In this document: piece after piece, positions 21,538 through 32,398 of the stretch
Layout of the letters: each line of letters begins with the position of its first letter
How positions within the stretch are numbered: position 1 is the stretch's first letter
Assembly: GCA_963678675.1 (NCBI GenBank)
Contig: OY783193.1
Coordinates: 29,730,016 to 29,794,015, forward strand
From: Xiphydria camelus
Lineage: Eukaryota; Arthropoda; Insecta; Hymenoptera; Xiphydriidae
Length of the DNA stretch: 64,000 bases
Reading direction: 5' to 3'
Made by a program: the position numbers and the translations under genes
The notes under the pieces: generated by a model
Database searches by the model: none
The model's input: only the letters and a program-made list of their open reading frames with translations
Told to the model about the DNA's origin: nothing

Positions 21538-22435
21538 CACTGCGTGATGCCACAGTGGTACCCCAGTGGGCACGCACCAAGACATCACTGTGATGTTTCT
21601 CAAAGTCACCGCGTGGTCCCACAGTGCCACCACTGTGAAGCCACCTGGCTATCGGGGATTCATAACATTTTTAACACGTTCGCTGCCACCGGTTCCGATT
21701 GGACCCAGTTGACACTTTGCGCCTGTGCCGCCGGCTCCGATCGGAAACACATTGTCGTGCACGTTAGATTATTCAGTCTGTTACCGGCACTGAGCGCGAT
21801 GCAATCAATCTAAAAATGGCAGCGTAATGTGTTAAATTAGAAAATAACAAAATTGATATTATAATGATGTTTCAAACAGTGCAAATTGTACTGAATTATT
21901 CCATAAATAATGAATGATTAATTATCAGAATCGCTACTGTTTTGAAAAAGAAAGTATCAAACTATTTTTAAAAATGTAATGAGATATATATAAACCGGCC
22001 TTTACACAATGCAACACTGAGATATCTCGGCAAAAATATTTAAATATTTTTGCCAAGATATCTCAGTGTTGCATTGTATAAAGGCCGGTTTTTGGGGACG
22101 CTCAAAATGAATGCGGTACCTGGCGGCAAAGCGTGTACTAAAAAACATGGCCGATATTGGCGTTTTGGATTGGCGCGTACTTGAAAAGTGTTAACTTGCT
22201 CCAAAAGTTTTTTAAAAATGAGCATTTTTAGAACGAGATATAGACATTTATTTTCACAAAGAATGAAACGAATTCATTCGGATCAACTATACAGCATGTC
22301 CCACGAGAAACCCCCGATAGCCAGGTGGCTCCACAGTGGTGGCACTGTGGGACCACGCGGTGACTTTGAGAAACATCACAGTGATGTCTTGGTGCGTGCC
22401 CACTGGGGTACCACTGTGGCATCACGCAGTGTAAG
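21538..22435. mobile_element. TIR element with GATAGCCA-type 125-bp arms
   Basis: Positions 21,538-21,663 and 22,308-22,435 are reverse complements rich in CACTGTG/CACAGTG motifs, with the CCGATAGCCA end facing inwards. The interior (21,664-22,307) holds the perfect palindrome 21,992-22,091 and no gene. The two arms may also be two separate MITEs in opposite orientation. Confidence 0.55.
21992..22091. repeat. Near-perfect 100-bp palindrome
   Basis: AAACCGGCCTTTACACAATG at the left is mirrored at the right, and the centre AATATTTAAATATT has no loop. Only one or two mismatches interrupt the 50-bp arms. A transcript would fold into one long hairpin. Confidence 0.85.
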
Positions 22436-22763
22436 CACTGAGTGAGGTTACGGTGACCTCACAGTGGATAAAGTAGGAGGTGTACCAATGAACAGGAAAT
22501 TCACTCAGTGATGCCACCGTGGGAACACTGTGACGCTAAGAAATGAACGTACCTAACTTGTTTTTCTACTCATAAAAGTTGTTAATAAATTTCTCATTTT
22601 TACTTTATAAAACAAGAAAAGATTTATTTATTTCATACATACATATACGTACAACGCAAGTGAATGAATATATATAGTATATAGGCAACATATTTTGAAA
22701 AATGAACATTACAATAATGAAACATTTAGGACATTTAAAATAAGTACATTCGATGAATACTTC

Positions 22764-23640
22764 GATGAAGTCAGTCCAAACGCTGATTTTCCATCCTTGT
22801 ATCTGAAAAAAAAATAATTTTTTTTCTCCTTTACAAACAATCAATTTCCAATACAGACAATTAGGAATACGGACAAATAGGACTGTCACGATAGTGAAAA
22901 ATAACATAAAACTTTAATAACTTTAAATAGAAAAAAAAGTTTTAAACAAAACTTGTAGAGAATTAGAGAAAACTTTAGGATCTTTCTTTAAAGTTTTTAA
23001 GTAAACAGTATAAAAAGAAAAATATAAATAAGTAGGGGCAAGTCTCACCATTTGTCTTCTTGATTCTTCGTCCTTCCTATCCTCAGATGTACTCGCTTCT
23101 CGATGAAGTCAGTAGAAACGCTGATTTTCCATCCTTGTATCTAAAAAAAAATAATTTTTTTTCTCCTTTACAAACAATTAATTTCCAATACAGACAATTA
23201 GGAATACGGACAAATAGGACTGTCACGATAGTGAAAAATAACATAAAACTTTAATAACTTTAAATAGAAAAAAAAGTTTTAAACAAAACTTGTAGAGAAT
23301 TAGAGAAAACTTTAGGATCTTTCTTTAAAGTTTTTAAGTAAACAGTATAAAAAAAATATAAATAAGTAGGGGAAAGTCTCACCATTTGTCTTCTTGATTC
23401 TTCGTCCTTCCTATCCTCAGATGTACTCGCTTCTCGATGAAGTCAGTCGAAACGCTGATTTTCCATCCTTGTATCTAAAAAAAAAATAATTTTTTTCCTC
23501 CTTTACAAACAATCAATTTCCAATACAGACAATTAGGAATACGGACAAATAGGACTGTCACGATAGTGAAAAATAACATAAAACTTTAATAACTTTAAAT
23601 AGAAAAAATAGTTTTAAACAAAACTTGTAGAGAATTAGAG
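22764..23640 (-). repeat. About 337-bp tandem array of a gene fragment
   Basis: GATGAAGTCAGT recurs at 22,764, 23,102 and 23,437, so the period is 338 then 335 bp. Each unit includes a minus-strand remnant starting MENQRF and continuing EASTSEDRKDEES, related to the exon at 24,322-24,060 of the DUF4806-like gene, plus a poly-T/A intron-like part. A stop after MENQRFD is shared by the units. The array is therefore a partial tandem duplication of that gene's 3' region. Confidence 0.75.
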
Positions 23641-24593
23641 AAAACAGAAACAGTTTGCTGTAATTTTCGTCGAAGTAAAATGTCTGCAGTGCTTCTTCAC
23701 CCAACGGATCGGTGAGTTGTTGCTCGTTTTGTGATGAGAGCAGATCAATTTTCCAAACACCAACATCATCCGTTTCCATGGCACTATCTTCATTTTCCTG
23801 CTGACCATTGTTCCCACTATTGTCATCAGCATTGTCATCCAAAGTATCATCTTGGACGTTAGGGGAATTTTCTACAGCGACTTCCTCGTGAATATCCTCG
23901 TCTCTGTTAACAGTTTCAATACGTCCGTCTCCACCATAGACGTTGTCCTCCAGGAAATCCTGAAATCGAGGTCAAGAAAAATGTAGGATCTTTCTTTACA
24001 GTTTTTAAGTAAACACAATCAAAAGAAAGATATAAATAAGTAGGGGAAAGATTCATCATTTTTCTTTCTGGTTCTTCGACCTTGTTATCGTTAGATATAC
24101 TAACCTCTCGACGACGTTTTCTTGGTTCTCTCCCCAGTGTAATTGGGGGTTGGATTTCCAGATCATCACGATTGTGTCTTCTGCTCATGGCTTCGAGCCT
24201 TTCTTGTTCCTTCACCTTTCTCTTACGGCGACATTCTTTTACTGCTCTGAGAACTTTATCCATCGCCGAGGAGAAACTCTTTTTCGTGGGTCCATTAAAA
24301 CGCTGGTTTTCCATCATTGCGTCTAAGAAAAAATAATTTGTTTCCCCCTTCAAAAATAATACATTTCCAATACAGATGAAATGTCCTATCAAACAATACC
24401 TACCCAAACATGCAGCAGCAAAACGACTCTCTTTCAAGGCCTTCTTTTCCTTGCTTTTACGCTTCGCGTTAGCCTCATGTCCACCCCAAACCAAGAAATC
24501 AGAAGCACACTCATTCTTGTCGAAAGCTCCCTCGAAGAAATTTTTGGCACAAGTTTCGACGTTGTGGCCTCCCAAAAATAAAAAGTAATCCAC
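23558..24593 (-). pseudogene. DUF4806-like protein, 3' exons
   Basis: Minus-strand exons: about 24,590-24,413 (LGGHNVETCAKNFFEG, ending AACLG at a gtaggt donor), 24,322-24,060 (MENQRFNGPTKKSFSSAMDK, then a basic stretch with KECRRKRKVKEQ), and 23,959-23,558, a strongly acidic C-terminal exon (DDNADDNSGNNGQQENED). The pattern of a small GG-containing helical region followed by a conserved segment recalls DUF4806, a domain of unknown function abundant in ants and other insects; this is a tentative match. The acceptor joining this part to exon 24,594-24,760 does not keep the frame, so I treat it as a probable pseudogene. It could still be functional with an unseen splice. Confidence 0.45.
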
Positions 24594-25002
24594 CTGGCGT
24601 AATACATGTGTGTTTAACGTTTCATACATTCCATGAATTTTAACCAATGTTTCGATGCTATCATTAACTTACCACTTCATCATACTTTTCATATATTGTT
24701 CATATTTTCAAAAGTATTGAAATCATCAATGGTTACGAACGGGATGACATCAGGTAGAATAACTCCTCCCCGTCGACGTCGACGTTTAACAGCCTCTTGA
24801 ATTGCACTGTACATAATTGTAATATTAGTAACATTCATTTCATTTACTACAACAGTAGAAAAATGTTTAAAACTCTTTCAAATGGACATACCTAACCGCT
24901 TCTTCAATCCGATCTAATTGTGCACGCATTGCTCTGGAATAATTGAATAACTGCATTTCAAAAACCGATTAACTAATTTCTTTCAAATAAAAATAAGACA
25001 AC

Positions 25003-25467
25003 TTACGTTACTGCATCAAGATATACTTCGTCTGCTACAACTGCACGCGTTAACTCTGTAGCATTCTGCATGTTCTTCGATTGTTCTTTATTGAATCCTG
25101 GTGTCATGCCATTTTGAGTTGATGAGTTCGTTGAAGACCGTGGAGACTTTACTTTCGATACAGTCGAAAATTGACTGTTTAGAGGCTTCAATTGTGGTGC
25201 TACTGCTCTTTGACTATTCTGAGGTTGCTTCATAGATGAATGGATGTTTCTTGAGGTGAATGGTGACGTGGTCAATGACTTTGGAGCTGGTGGGACATTG
25301 TTGGTGATTTTATCGATGTTACCGGTTTCATTTATTGTCAGGTATCGAGTTGGTCCTTTGAAATACTTATTGTTCTTCACACTTGATGTTTGAGGAATCG
25401 GTTTTGGAATTTGCGATTGATTTTGAAGTTTAGACCTGTTGTATATCTCACTTGGAGTACCAATCAC
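25003..25467 (-). CDS. Ser/Thr/Gln-rich protein segment upstream of the DUF4806-like exons
   Basis: A 154-aa frame, low complexity, beginning MIGTPSEIYNRSK. It ends at a gtaagt donor after DAVT. The next short exon (RAMRAQLDRIEEAVR) and a third (AIQEAVK followed by five Arg, then GGVILPDVIPFVTIDDF) follow downstream with good splice signals near 24,915-24,885 and 24,806-24,690. It lies in the same frame as the RG-rich frame 25,492-25,881, separated only by one TAA. A duplicate with two residue changes is at 43,754-44,218. Function unknown; a disordered linker is likely. Confidence 0.5.
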   Translation of the reverse strand: MIGTPSEIYNRSKLQNQSQIPKPIPQTSSVKNNKYFKGPTRYLTINETGNIDKITNNVPPAPKSLTTSPFTSRNIHSSMKQPQNSQRAVAPQLKPLNSQFSTVSKVKSPRSSTNSSTQNGMTPGFNKEQSKNMQNATELTRAVVADEVYLDAVT

Positions 25468-25491
25468 CGATGTTTGACTCTCTTCACTTCT

Positions 25492-25881
25492 TTAAGCCGT
25501 GGTTTCCAAGTGTAATTCAGTCGTCGTCCTATCATTGTTTTCAGGCTTTTCTGAATTACAATCAATGTTTCGAATAATGTTTATTCTTTCAGGAGTTAAA
25601 ACATTCAATGACCGATATTTTTTTATTGAATACTGTGAGTCACCAGTCGTACGCTTCATTGGGGTATTATTTGGAAGTGTAGCCAAGTCTACATGTAATC
25701 GAGTCATTACGTCTGCAAGTGGTATCGTTCCTACTCCACGACCTCTTCCTCTAGTTGCAGATGATATCGTTCCTATTTTACGACCTCTTCCTTCACCTGA
25801 AGATGGTAGCGTTCCTATTCTATGACCTCTTCCTCCAGTTGCAGATGGTACCGTTCCGACTCCACGACCTCTTCCGCTCAT
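25492..25881 (-). CDS. RG-repeat protein (129 aa)
   Basis: Starts MSGRGRGVGTVPSATGGRGH and has four imperfect repeats of about 15 residues with GRGR(G/K)(V/I)GT cores, typical of RGG-like RNA- or DNA-binding tails. A Ser/Asn-rich region follows. It stops at TAA (25,492-25,494), after which the same frame stays open for at least 160 codons. The duplicate at 43,340-43,729 is identical, including the stop. No family was identified. It may be the N-terminal exon of the DUF4806-like gene. Confidence 0.5.
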   Translation of the reverse strand: MSGRGRGVGTVPSATGGRGHRIGTLPSSGEGRGRKIGTISSATRGRGRGVGTIPLADVMTRLHVDLATLPNNTPMKRTTGDSQYSIKKYRSLNVLTPERINIIRNIDCNSEKPENNDRTTTELHLETTA

Positions 25882-25960
25882 CTAACGCAGTTAAATGAAA
25901 GAATTAAATATCACGATATCCCATTCATTTTCTTCACATTTCACCGTAGTTGAACATACT

Positions 25961-26290
25961 CTACGGTTGTTCCGATGACAACAGTGTAGCCACTATAAAC
26001 ATATCGGGCTCAGGAACTTTTCCGTAGTTCGTCCAGTGGTGCATTTTGAAACATTTAGCTTGAACATGATGGAAATCAATGATAATCATATCATCTCCCA
26101 ATAATCCACAACGAAAGATGCCCACTGATGAAGATTTCACATGTCCCGCGACGTAAAAGTCCTCAACTCGATGAAATATTTTGGCCACGAAGAATATTTT
26201 ACTGCAGGACTCAAAAATATGTTGGATGACACATATGGAAGAATCTTGAAGGATTACTGTACTATCTCGCTCGTTGAGTGCCATCGTCAT
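25961..26290 (-). CDS. 109-aa frame, possible transposase C terminus
   Basis: Encodes a folded-looking segment with KIFHRVEDFYVAGH, SSSVGIFRCGLLGDD and DFHHVQAKCFKM. It resembles the short C-terminal domain that follows the catalytic part of some insect CACTA (En/Spm)-type transposases. I hold that only as an inference because no catalytic domain is present. The duplicate at 42,931-43,260 has the same sequence. The first residues overlap the RG peptide exon. Confidence 0.35.
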   Translation of the reverse strand: MTMALNERDSTVILQDSSICVIQHIFESCSKIFFVAKIFHRVEDFYVAGHVKSSSVGIFRCGLLGDDMIIIDFHHVQAKCFKMHHWTNYGKVPEPDMFIVATLLSSEQP

Positions 26291-26480
26291 ACCATTCCAG
26301 ACCAGAGTCCGACCACTCTGGCATCGCTTTCCTGGGGACCATGTTGACGGTAACCTCTTCCTCCACGGCTGCCAACAGCACTAGCATCTCTCTGCAATTA
26401 GGTACGAGGTGTGTAATTCAGTTGGGCATCGAAAAAATCCGAATTATCATTTCCTCTCACTTCTAAATATTACTTACCAT
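26287..26480 (-). CDS. Small RG-rich peptide, two exons, copy 1
   Basis: The start codon (26,478-26,480) is the last codon before a gtaagt donor. Intron 26,392-26,477 ends in cag, and exon 2 (26,391-26,287) encodes RDASAVGSRGGRGYRQHG and ends after WSGMV. The total is 35 aa. The same structure recurs at 42,741-42,934 and, diverged, at 63,776-63,974, which supports a real gene. Confidence 0.45.
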
Positions 26481-26694
26481 GGCTGTGGACGCGATGCGGT
26501 TTATTAGACTTTGGCTTGCATCGGCGCCTCTGGTTTTGACCGTTGATCCAACAGAGGCTCGATAGGATCAGAAAATGAAGGAAGGTAAACCAAATCTGTG
26601 CGAGAAGAAAGGTTCGTTTATTACTGTTTTCTCGATCGATACGTCGACTGATATTCGCCAACCGACGATTCATTCTCGATCCTGTTCCTCGCAT
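26470..26694 (-). CDS. 74-aa frame with one hydrophobic segment
   Basis: An Arg-rich N terminus (MNRRLANISRRIDREN) is followed by a 22-residue hydrophobic stretch around FLHFLILSSLCW and a basic tail. An identical copy is at 42,527-42,751. It overlaps the start codon of the RG peptide in another frame, so it may be 5' untranslated sequence rather than a gene. Confidence 0.2.
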   Translation of the reverse strand: MRGTGSRMNRRLANISRRIDRENSNKRTFLLAQIWFTFLHFLILSSLCWINGQNQRRRCKPKSNKPHRVHSHGK

Positions 26695-27610
26695 ATCTTA
26701 GGTATCGCTCACGCCACTTCGTAGAAATACTTCCTAGACACGCGCGGTGCTAGGGCGGAAATAATTTCTGAAACAAATAGGCATGAGGCGTGTAATTCGG
26801 TTGGACATCGAAAAAACCCGAATGATTATTAACTCTCACTTCTGAACATTACTTACCATTTATTCAAAGATTCACGATTTCGAGCTTAGACTTCGATCTC
26901 CCGAATTGATAGCCATCGGGAGATCAGACGTTTCACACTTTTCGTAAGAACGCAGCGTAAGAGCGAAAAGCGTCGTCTGATTTCCCGATGGCTGTCACAA
27001 TTCGGAAGATTATTTATGATTATTTCTCATCACTTCTACAAATTATTCACTAGGTTTGTTCCTGCAGGAGTCAGAGACTGTCAGCGGACGTCAGGCGCAT
27101 GCGCATTAAGATTCTCGCGTTCCAACAAGAAGTACGTGACAGTCACTGATTCCAAATCCGCTGTTCCAGCAGGAGTCAGACGAGTTTGCTGACAGTCAGA
27201 AAAGTTTGCGGATTGTCAGGAAACTTTCAGTCCGACGCATGCGTACTAGCTGCTCGTATGAATGAGGGCGGGTTTTACAAACACAGTATAAATGCGGTAT
27301 AGCGCTATACTGAGAATAACCAGCACGCAAGCGTTTTACAAGTATGGTATAAGGCTGGAGAAATAGATTAATTCAAAATAACTGTCCTAATTTGTTGTAG
27401 GATATTGTGTACACCCTGGTCGAAGTAAAACTGCCCCCCCCCTCTATTAATTTGTTAATTGTTATTTGTACTGTTGAAAAACCGAATCCATTATTTCTGC
27501 TTTAGATGTTGATGCTAATGTTAGAAATTTGAATGAGTAATTAATATGTAGAGTACCTATAATAGAAACATTTTGCAAAAGTAACCAGAAGAAGAATCCG
27601 TGGCCCCGGG

Positions 27611-27829
27611 TGTACACCCGGGTTCACGGATTCTGAACATAATGACTTTTGAAAATGTAATTTTAAAACGTAACAGCCAATTAGCAATTAAATGTCAAAC
27701 TTTCATTAGCTAATGCGGCTTTTGCCCTGGCTAATGAAAACATGATAATTAATTATTCATTGGTTAGTATATTGAAATATGACATTTTGAAAAGTCACTA
27801 TGTTCAAAATCCGTGAACCCGGGTGTACA
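27611..27829. repeat. MITE Q, diverged copy
   Basis: TGTACACCCGGGTTCACGGA at the left is mirrored at the right. The inner sequence resembles other Q copies, but the CGCTGGTGAC signature is eroded to ATAATGACTTTT. Confidence 0.65.
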
Positions 27830-28001
27830 TGGCACAAGCCAGGTATCAGATCTACACGGTTATCTATGGAATCCGTTATTTCTCCCCTTTACAATACATA
27901 TTCCATGTATAGCGGTATTTATTAAGCTGGCCACTGCGGGGATGGCTTACTCCGATCCGTCCGGCAATTAGCGTTCTGTGAAGGACGTGAGATTGTAAGT
28001 A

Positions 28002-28530
28002 TAGTCTGTTAAGTAAGAGCGTGTTCGGCGTTATTCATGAAGACATTATTAAACAATATTTCTTTCGACATATACATACGTTTGATATGGTCGAAGGCAA
28101 TGCACAATTTGGTTAATAATGAGTTCAATTACCACCATCGATTATTGCTTGGCATCTCCGAGGCATACTATCCATCAAATTTTCAGTGTATTTATGGGGA
28201 AGTGCCTTCCAAATGTGTCGAATTTCTCGGGATAGCTGCTTCACAGTGAAGACACGTTTTCGTCCAAGCTTCTGCTTGTTTATGAAAACATGTTCACAGT
28301 AAAGTAGCTATCCTGAGAAATTCGACGCGTTTGGAAGGCACTTCCCCGCGAATACGTCGAAAAATGGGTGGATACTATGCCTCGGGAATGCCAAGTGATT
28401 GTCGATGGTGGTGATTGGACTCATTATTAACATAATTGCGCATTGCCTTGGAACATGTCAAACTGGAAAAAAACATTGTTGAATAATTTCTTTATGAATA
28501 ATGCCATACACGCTCTTACTTAACTGACTG
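28002..28530. repeat. Hairpin MITE with TTAAGTAAGAGCG ends
   Basis: The left end AGTCTGTTAAGTAAGAGCG is mirrored at the right. The inner arms contain GGTGGTGATTGGACTCATT. Related shorter copies occur at 58,745-58,992 and 59,130-59,378. Confidence 0.75.
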
Positions 28531-29084
28531 TACGTTTGCAACCCTTGTTCGCCAAACCGTATTACCTTTCTATTGTTTGTACCTGAGTTTTCATCCATAT
28601 TTTTGTTACACTACTAGTAGTGTATAAAACAAAATAACAATAACCTTAGTCGAAAATTAAAAAGGTTAGATTTGCTCTCTTCTAAAATTAATTACTGTCG
28701 TCACCACTAGAGTACAGTGCGTTCGGTGTTCCAACAGAAATCCCTGACTAGTCAAAGTCCGCACATGCGCACTACGTACAAATCACCAACTGTCAGGGAT
28801 TAGTCACGGATTCTCTGCAGGAACAAACCTACTACTAATTTTTCCAAACTTTTCGATTTTGAGGTTACACGAAACGCTTCAACTCGGCGTTTTTCAGTAT
28901 CGATATATCTACTCTAGGTTATTTTATTATATTTACTCTATATATAAATATATTTACTCTATATTTTTTATTATGTGTTTTTACTATTGGTCGCGTCGCC
29001 GGTTATCTGTCACGGCAATGTAGTCCAGTGCCTAGTTAAGCTATCGCCATAGTTAAGTAGCGCCATCGTGTGATTTTTTGCTGA

Positions 29085-29575
29085 AAGTCACTCTTGGCTG
29101 TCGGGGAGGGTCTCCTCGCGAAATGTCACTTAGTGTGCTTAGTGTGTAGCCACAGTGATTTCCCCTTCTGGCGATCACTGCGTAATCCCACAGTGAAGCT
29201 ATGGTGGCAGCACCAAGTAGCGCCACCGCGTGACTTTTTGGTGAAAGTCACGCTTGGCTATCGGGGACGCATTAAACGGTGAGACCATGACATTTACCAT
29301 CTGCAGTATTTGCCGACGGTGCTTGACTCTTTTACCTACCGGTCGACGGAATTTGAAGTTCGCGGCGTGCTGTACCGTATGTCCCACTCTGTACGACCCC
29401 GATAGCCAAGCGTGACTTTCACCCGAGCGTCACGCGGTGGCAGCACGCCGTGTTGGCATGGGAGCTTCACTGTGCCGCCACCGCGTGATTGTCACCGAGT
29501 GACGTTACTCATACGTTACTGGGATGCCACGGAGTGATTGTCACTGGGTGACGTAACTGTGACGCCACTGTGACG
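29085..29575. repeat. Group of GATAGCCA-type MITE fragments
   Basis: Fragments 29,085-29,270 and 29,398-29,575 share CCCCGATAGCCA ends in opposite orientation and GCGTCACGCGGTGGC cores. The second provides the empty site for the Harbinger at 32,654. No gene. Confidence 0.65.
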
Positions 29576-29624
29576 TAATCTTTTAAAAAATCCAAATTGT
29601 TCAATAAAAATTAAAAATTAAATA

Positions 29625-30165
29625 TTAGGTGTTGGAATTAATTCGTAGCGTTTTTTAATGAAAAAATATGATCATGCCCAAACTTTTAAGACGTTTTCCT
29701 ACTGGTGATAAGTCAACTCCCAACTTAGTTGGTACATAACCTTTTTTCAAATCATAAATAACAACATTTTATAATAATTTATTGAATATATCAAAATTTG
29801 TGCCGAATAAAGTGTTCCTGCGGGGAGTTTTGCTTCATTATTTTAATATGAACAAAAGTGCAGCTACGTATTTAGTGGAAGTGTACATGCTCTAGCTGCG
29901 AGCAAATGCGTCGGAAGTGGTTTGCACGTTTTAAAGCTGGTGATTTCGACTTTGATGACAAGGAGCCGAATAAATTTGAAGATAATGATTTGGAGGCATT
30001 AGTCCATCAAGACTCATGTCAAATACTTATGTATAAAGAATTCATACAATTAAATTGTGATGTTTACGATATTAGGTACATTACTGTCGGTAACAACAAA
30101 ATACTGTACTACCTGCGTGCCATTTATTGTTAAGATCGACGCTACAAATTAATTCCAACACCTAA
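29625..30165. mobile_element. Mariner, internally deleted (541 bp)
   Basis: TIRs begin TTAGGTGTTGGAATTAATTC, flanked by TA at 29,623-29,624 and 30,166-30,167. The interior keeps only a transposase N-terminal scrap. Confidence 0.9.
29906..30025 (+). pseudogene. Mariner transposase N-terminal fragment
   Basis: Encodes KWFARFKAGDFDFDDKEPN and NDLEALVHQDSC, the second helix-turn-helix region of an irritans-like mariner transposase. Both the beginning and the whole DDD catalytic core are deleted. Confidence 0.8.
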
Positions 30166-30455
30166 TAATACAAAAATTCCATCATGAACTTAATCCATTA
30201 AAGCTCAAATTAATTTCTGGTGGATTTTCTTTACGAAAATTGCATGATTTGTTACTCAGAGGTTATGAGAAAAAAATTCCAAATGGCCGTCCTATACATA
30301 AGACGCTTGGCGCTAATGGTTAACTTTAACATGATTCTTGACGAACATTCTACTATAAATAGTGAATGGATAATTATCATAATCGCTACTGTTTTGAAAA
30401 AGAACATCAAATTATTTTAGAAAATTTAGCGAGAACCTTCGAGAGCAGTCACTGT

Positions 30456-30608
30456 CATGTCCGGTTTCTATATATGACTGGAGTCGACCAACATCTCCCG
30501 AAGAGTCGGTGGCGTAATGCGAAAACGTTTCCTAGTCTCGAGGCATCTGGCCTAGGATATTCCAAAGATCGCAGGTTCAAATCCCGGTGGGGCACGGAAA
30601 AAAAAAAG
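30456..30608 (+). mobile_element. tRNA-derived SINE, copy 2
   Basis: B box GGTTCAAATCC at 30,574-30,584, degraded A box, and an A-rich tail at 30,597-30,608. About 80 percent similar by eye to 21,270-21,422. Confidence 0.7.
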
Positions 30609-30860
30609 AAGCGACACCTCTAGGCGGGTAAAGTCACTGTGTGCGTTCCCTTTTTGCAAAATCTACATACCGACAATTTTATTTTGAAAGCGCACCGCGT
30701 GACTGCACAGTGCTGTTGTAGTGACGATCGCTGTGCAGTCACAGTAACCTCACTCGCCGTTGCCACTCCGTGTCGCCACTGTGACGTCCGCGGGGGCACG
30801 CACGATAAGGTCACTGTGATGTTTCCTAACTCCACCGCGTGACGGCACAGTGCGCTCGTA

Positions 30861-31004
30861 AGGCCATCACACGTGAAAAAACGTAAGCAGTAACAGTAAG
30901 GATTCACCAATCAGAAAGCCTGTTTAAGCATAATTCCGTAAATGATATTTCTAATTGGTCAATCCTTACTGTTACTGCTTACGTTTTTTCACGTGTGATG
31001 GCCT
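30861..31004. mobile_element. 144-bp MITE with 45-bp TIRs
   Basis: AGGCCATCACACGTGAAAAA and its reverse complement at the ends, flanked by GTA on both sides (30,858-30,860 and 31,005-31,007). It is inserted in a GATAGCCA-type element. Confidence 0.85.
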
Positions 31005-31169
31005 GTAGTGACAAAACTTGGCTATCGGGGGGGCCAGTTTGAAGTTACCTTCGGGGAAGCTTGGTCGGTACTTGAGTGATTTAATACCGGTAGAAGTCAA
31101 GTCGGTAGTTACCGTATGCCCGTCTCTGTACTGGTTCGCGGCGTGCTGTACGCCAATATCCGACCACCG

Positions 31170-31552
31170 TACCGTATGTATCATCCCGAATTAAACAAGC
31201 AGATATACCGACATTGCCGAAATTTTACCGACGGTCAAGAATTTTATAGTTAGAGTTGGCTTGAGAAGAGTGTGCTGTGTGTGCTGCGTGAGAGCGAAAA
31301 GTGTCAAACGTCTGATTTCCCGATAGCTGTCAATTCGGAAAATCGAAGTATTGAATAATAGACGAAACACTTCGATCTCTTGTATTAACAGCTATCGGGA
31401 AATCAGACGTTTGACACTTTTCGCTCTCACGCAGCACACACAGCGCACTCTTCTCAAGCCAACTCTAACTATAAAATTCTTGACCGTCGGTAAAGTTTCG
31501 ACAATGTCGGTATCTCTGCTTGTTTAATTCGGGATGATACATACGGTATGCC
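31170..31552. repeat. 383-bp palindromic MITE
   Basis: Ends ACCGTATGTATCATCC and its mirror. The arms of about 185 bp include TCGGGAAATCAGACGTTTGA-like sequence that also occurs in the segmental-duplication arms near 26,930 and 42,240. Confidence 0.8.
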
Positions 31553-32242
31553 TAGCAGACCATAATTGTATAATTAATTAGGAATTACTCCTATCGTTTG
31601 GAAATAGTTTGGGGATATTTATGAAATTAGTTTCAGATTTTGGGAAACGTTAATTAATTTATTATAAATTATTTTTTACTTGACCGTATAGATAGCAGAT
31701 GTAGATTAGAAATTGTCAAATTACAGACGAATCAATTGGAAATCATTTGGGGAGTTGAACCCTATTGTTAATTTCATTTGGGAAACGATATTTATGTAAT
31801 TAATAATTAATTATCGTTCCACAGTGAAAACTGTTTTATCAATATATCATAAATACGTTGACGGTTACCGACTCTTAGATACCTAGGTTTACATAATTTG
31901 ATAATTAAATAGGTAGGAATTACTCCTATCGTTTGGAAATAGTTTGGGAATATTTAGGAAATTAGTTTCAGATTTTGGGAAACGTTAATTAATTTATTAT
32001 AAATTATTGTTTACTTGACCGTATTAGGTAGATAGCAAATATTAATTAGAAATTGTCAAATTACAGACGAATCAATTGGAAATCATTTGGGGAATCGAAC
32101 CCTATTGATAATTTCATTTGGGAAATAATACTTAGGTAATTAATAATTATAATTATCGTTATGGCTATCGGGGTTCCACAGTGAAAACTGTTTTATCAAT
32201 ATGTAATAAATACGTTGACGGTTACCGACCGTTAGATACCGA
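31553..32242. repeat. Repeat A: dimer of a 345-bp unit, copy 1
   Basis: AGGAATTACTCCTATCGTTTGG occurs about 345 bp apart, and the two units are about 90 percent alike. The whole dimer recurs at 35,568-36,249 in the same orientation and, as one unit, inverted at 36,664-37,031. AT-rich and satellite-like, with no coding frame. Confidence 0.8.
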
Positions 32243-32398
32243 CCTGCGACTCGGATTTTGTCGCTGGTGACTTTTTTAAATGTTATTACTTGTAAATGTA
32301 CTAACCAATGATGAGGGCATGAGTATTAATTGTTCATTGGCTAGTATGTTTAAAAATGATACTTTAGAAAGTCACCAGCGACAGAATCCGAGTCGCAG
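32243..32398. repeat. MITE Q, short form, copy 1
   Basis: Ends GACTCGGATTTTGTCGCTGG mirrored at the right. It is the short 155-bp subtype of family Q. Confidence 0.8.

Larger units (their letters stand above)
27052..28830. mobile_element. Element G: 1,779-bp TIR element inserted in arm 1
   Basis: Ends AGGTTTGTTCCTGCAG and its near reverse complement, with a 3-bp duplication ACT on each side (27,049-27,051 and 28,831-28,833). The empty site is preserved in arm 2 near 42,165, confirming both boundaries. It contains a MITE Q (27,611-27,829) and another hairpin MITE (28,002-28,530). No transposase gene is visible. A 3' fragment of a second copy flanks a solo LTR at 50,489-51,338. Confidence 0.8.
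24594..29178. repeat. Inverted segmental duplication, arm 1
   Basis: Apart from one inserted element (27,052-28,830), this arm is the reverse complement of 37,032-44,625 minus its own insertion. Net arm length is about 2.8 kb. I noticed only a handful of differences across whole reading frames, for example two residues in a 154-aa frame. Confidence 0.9.
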
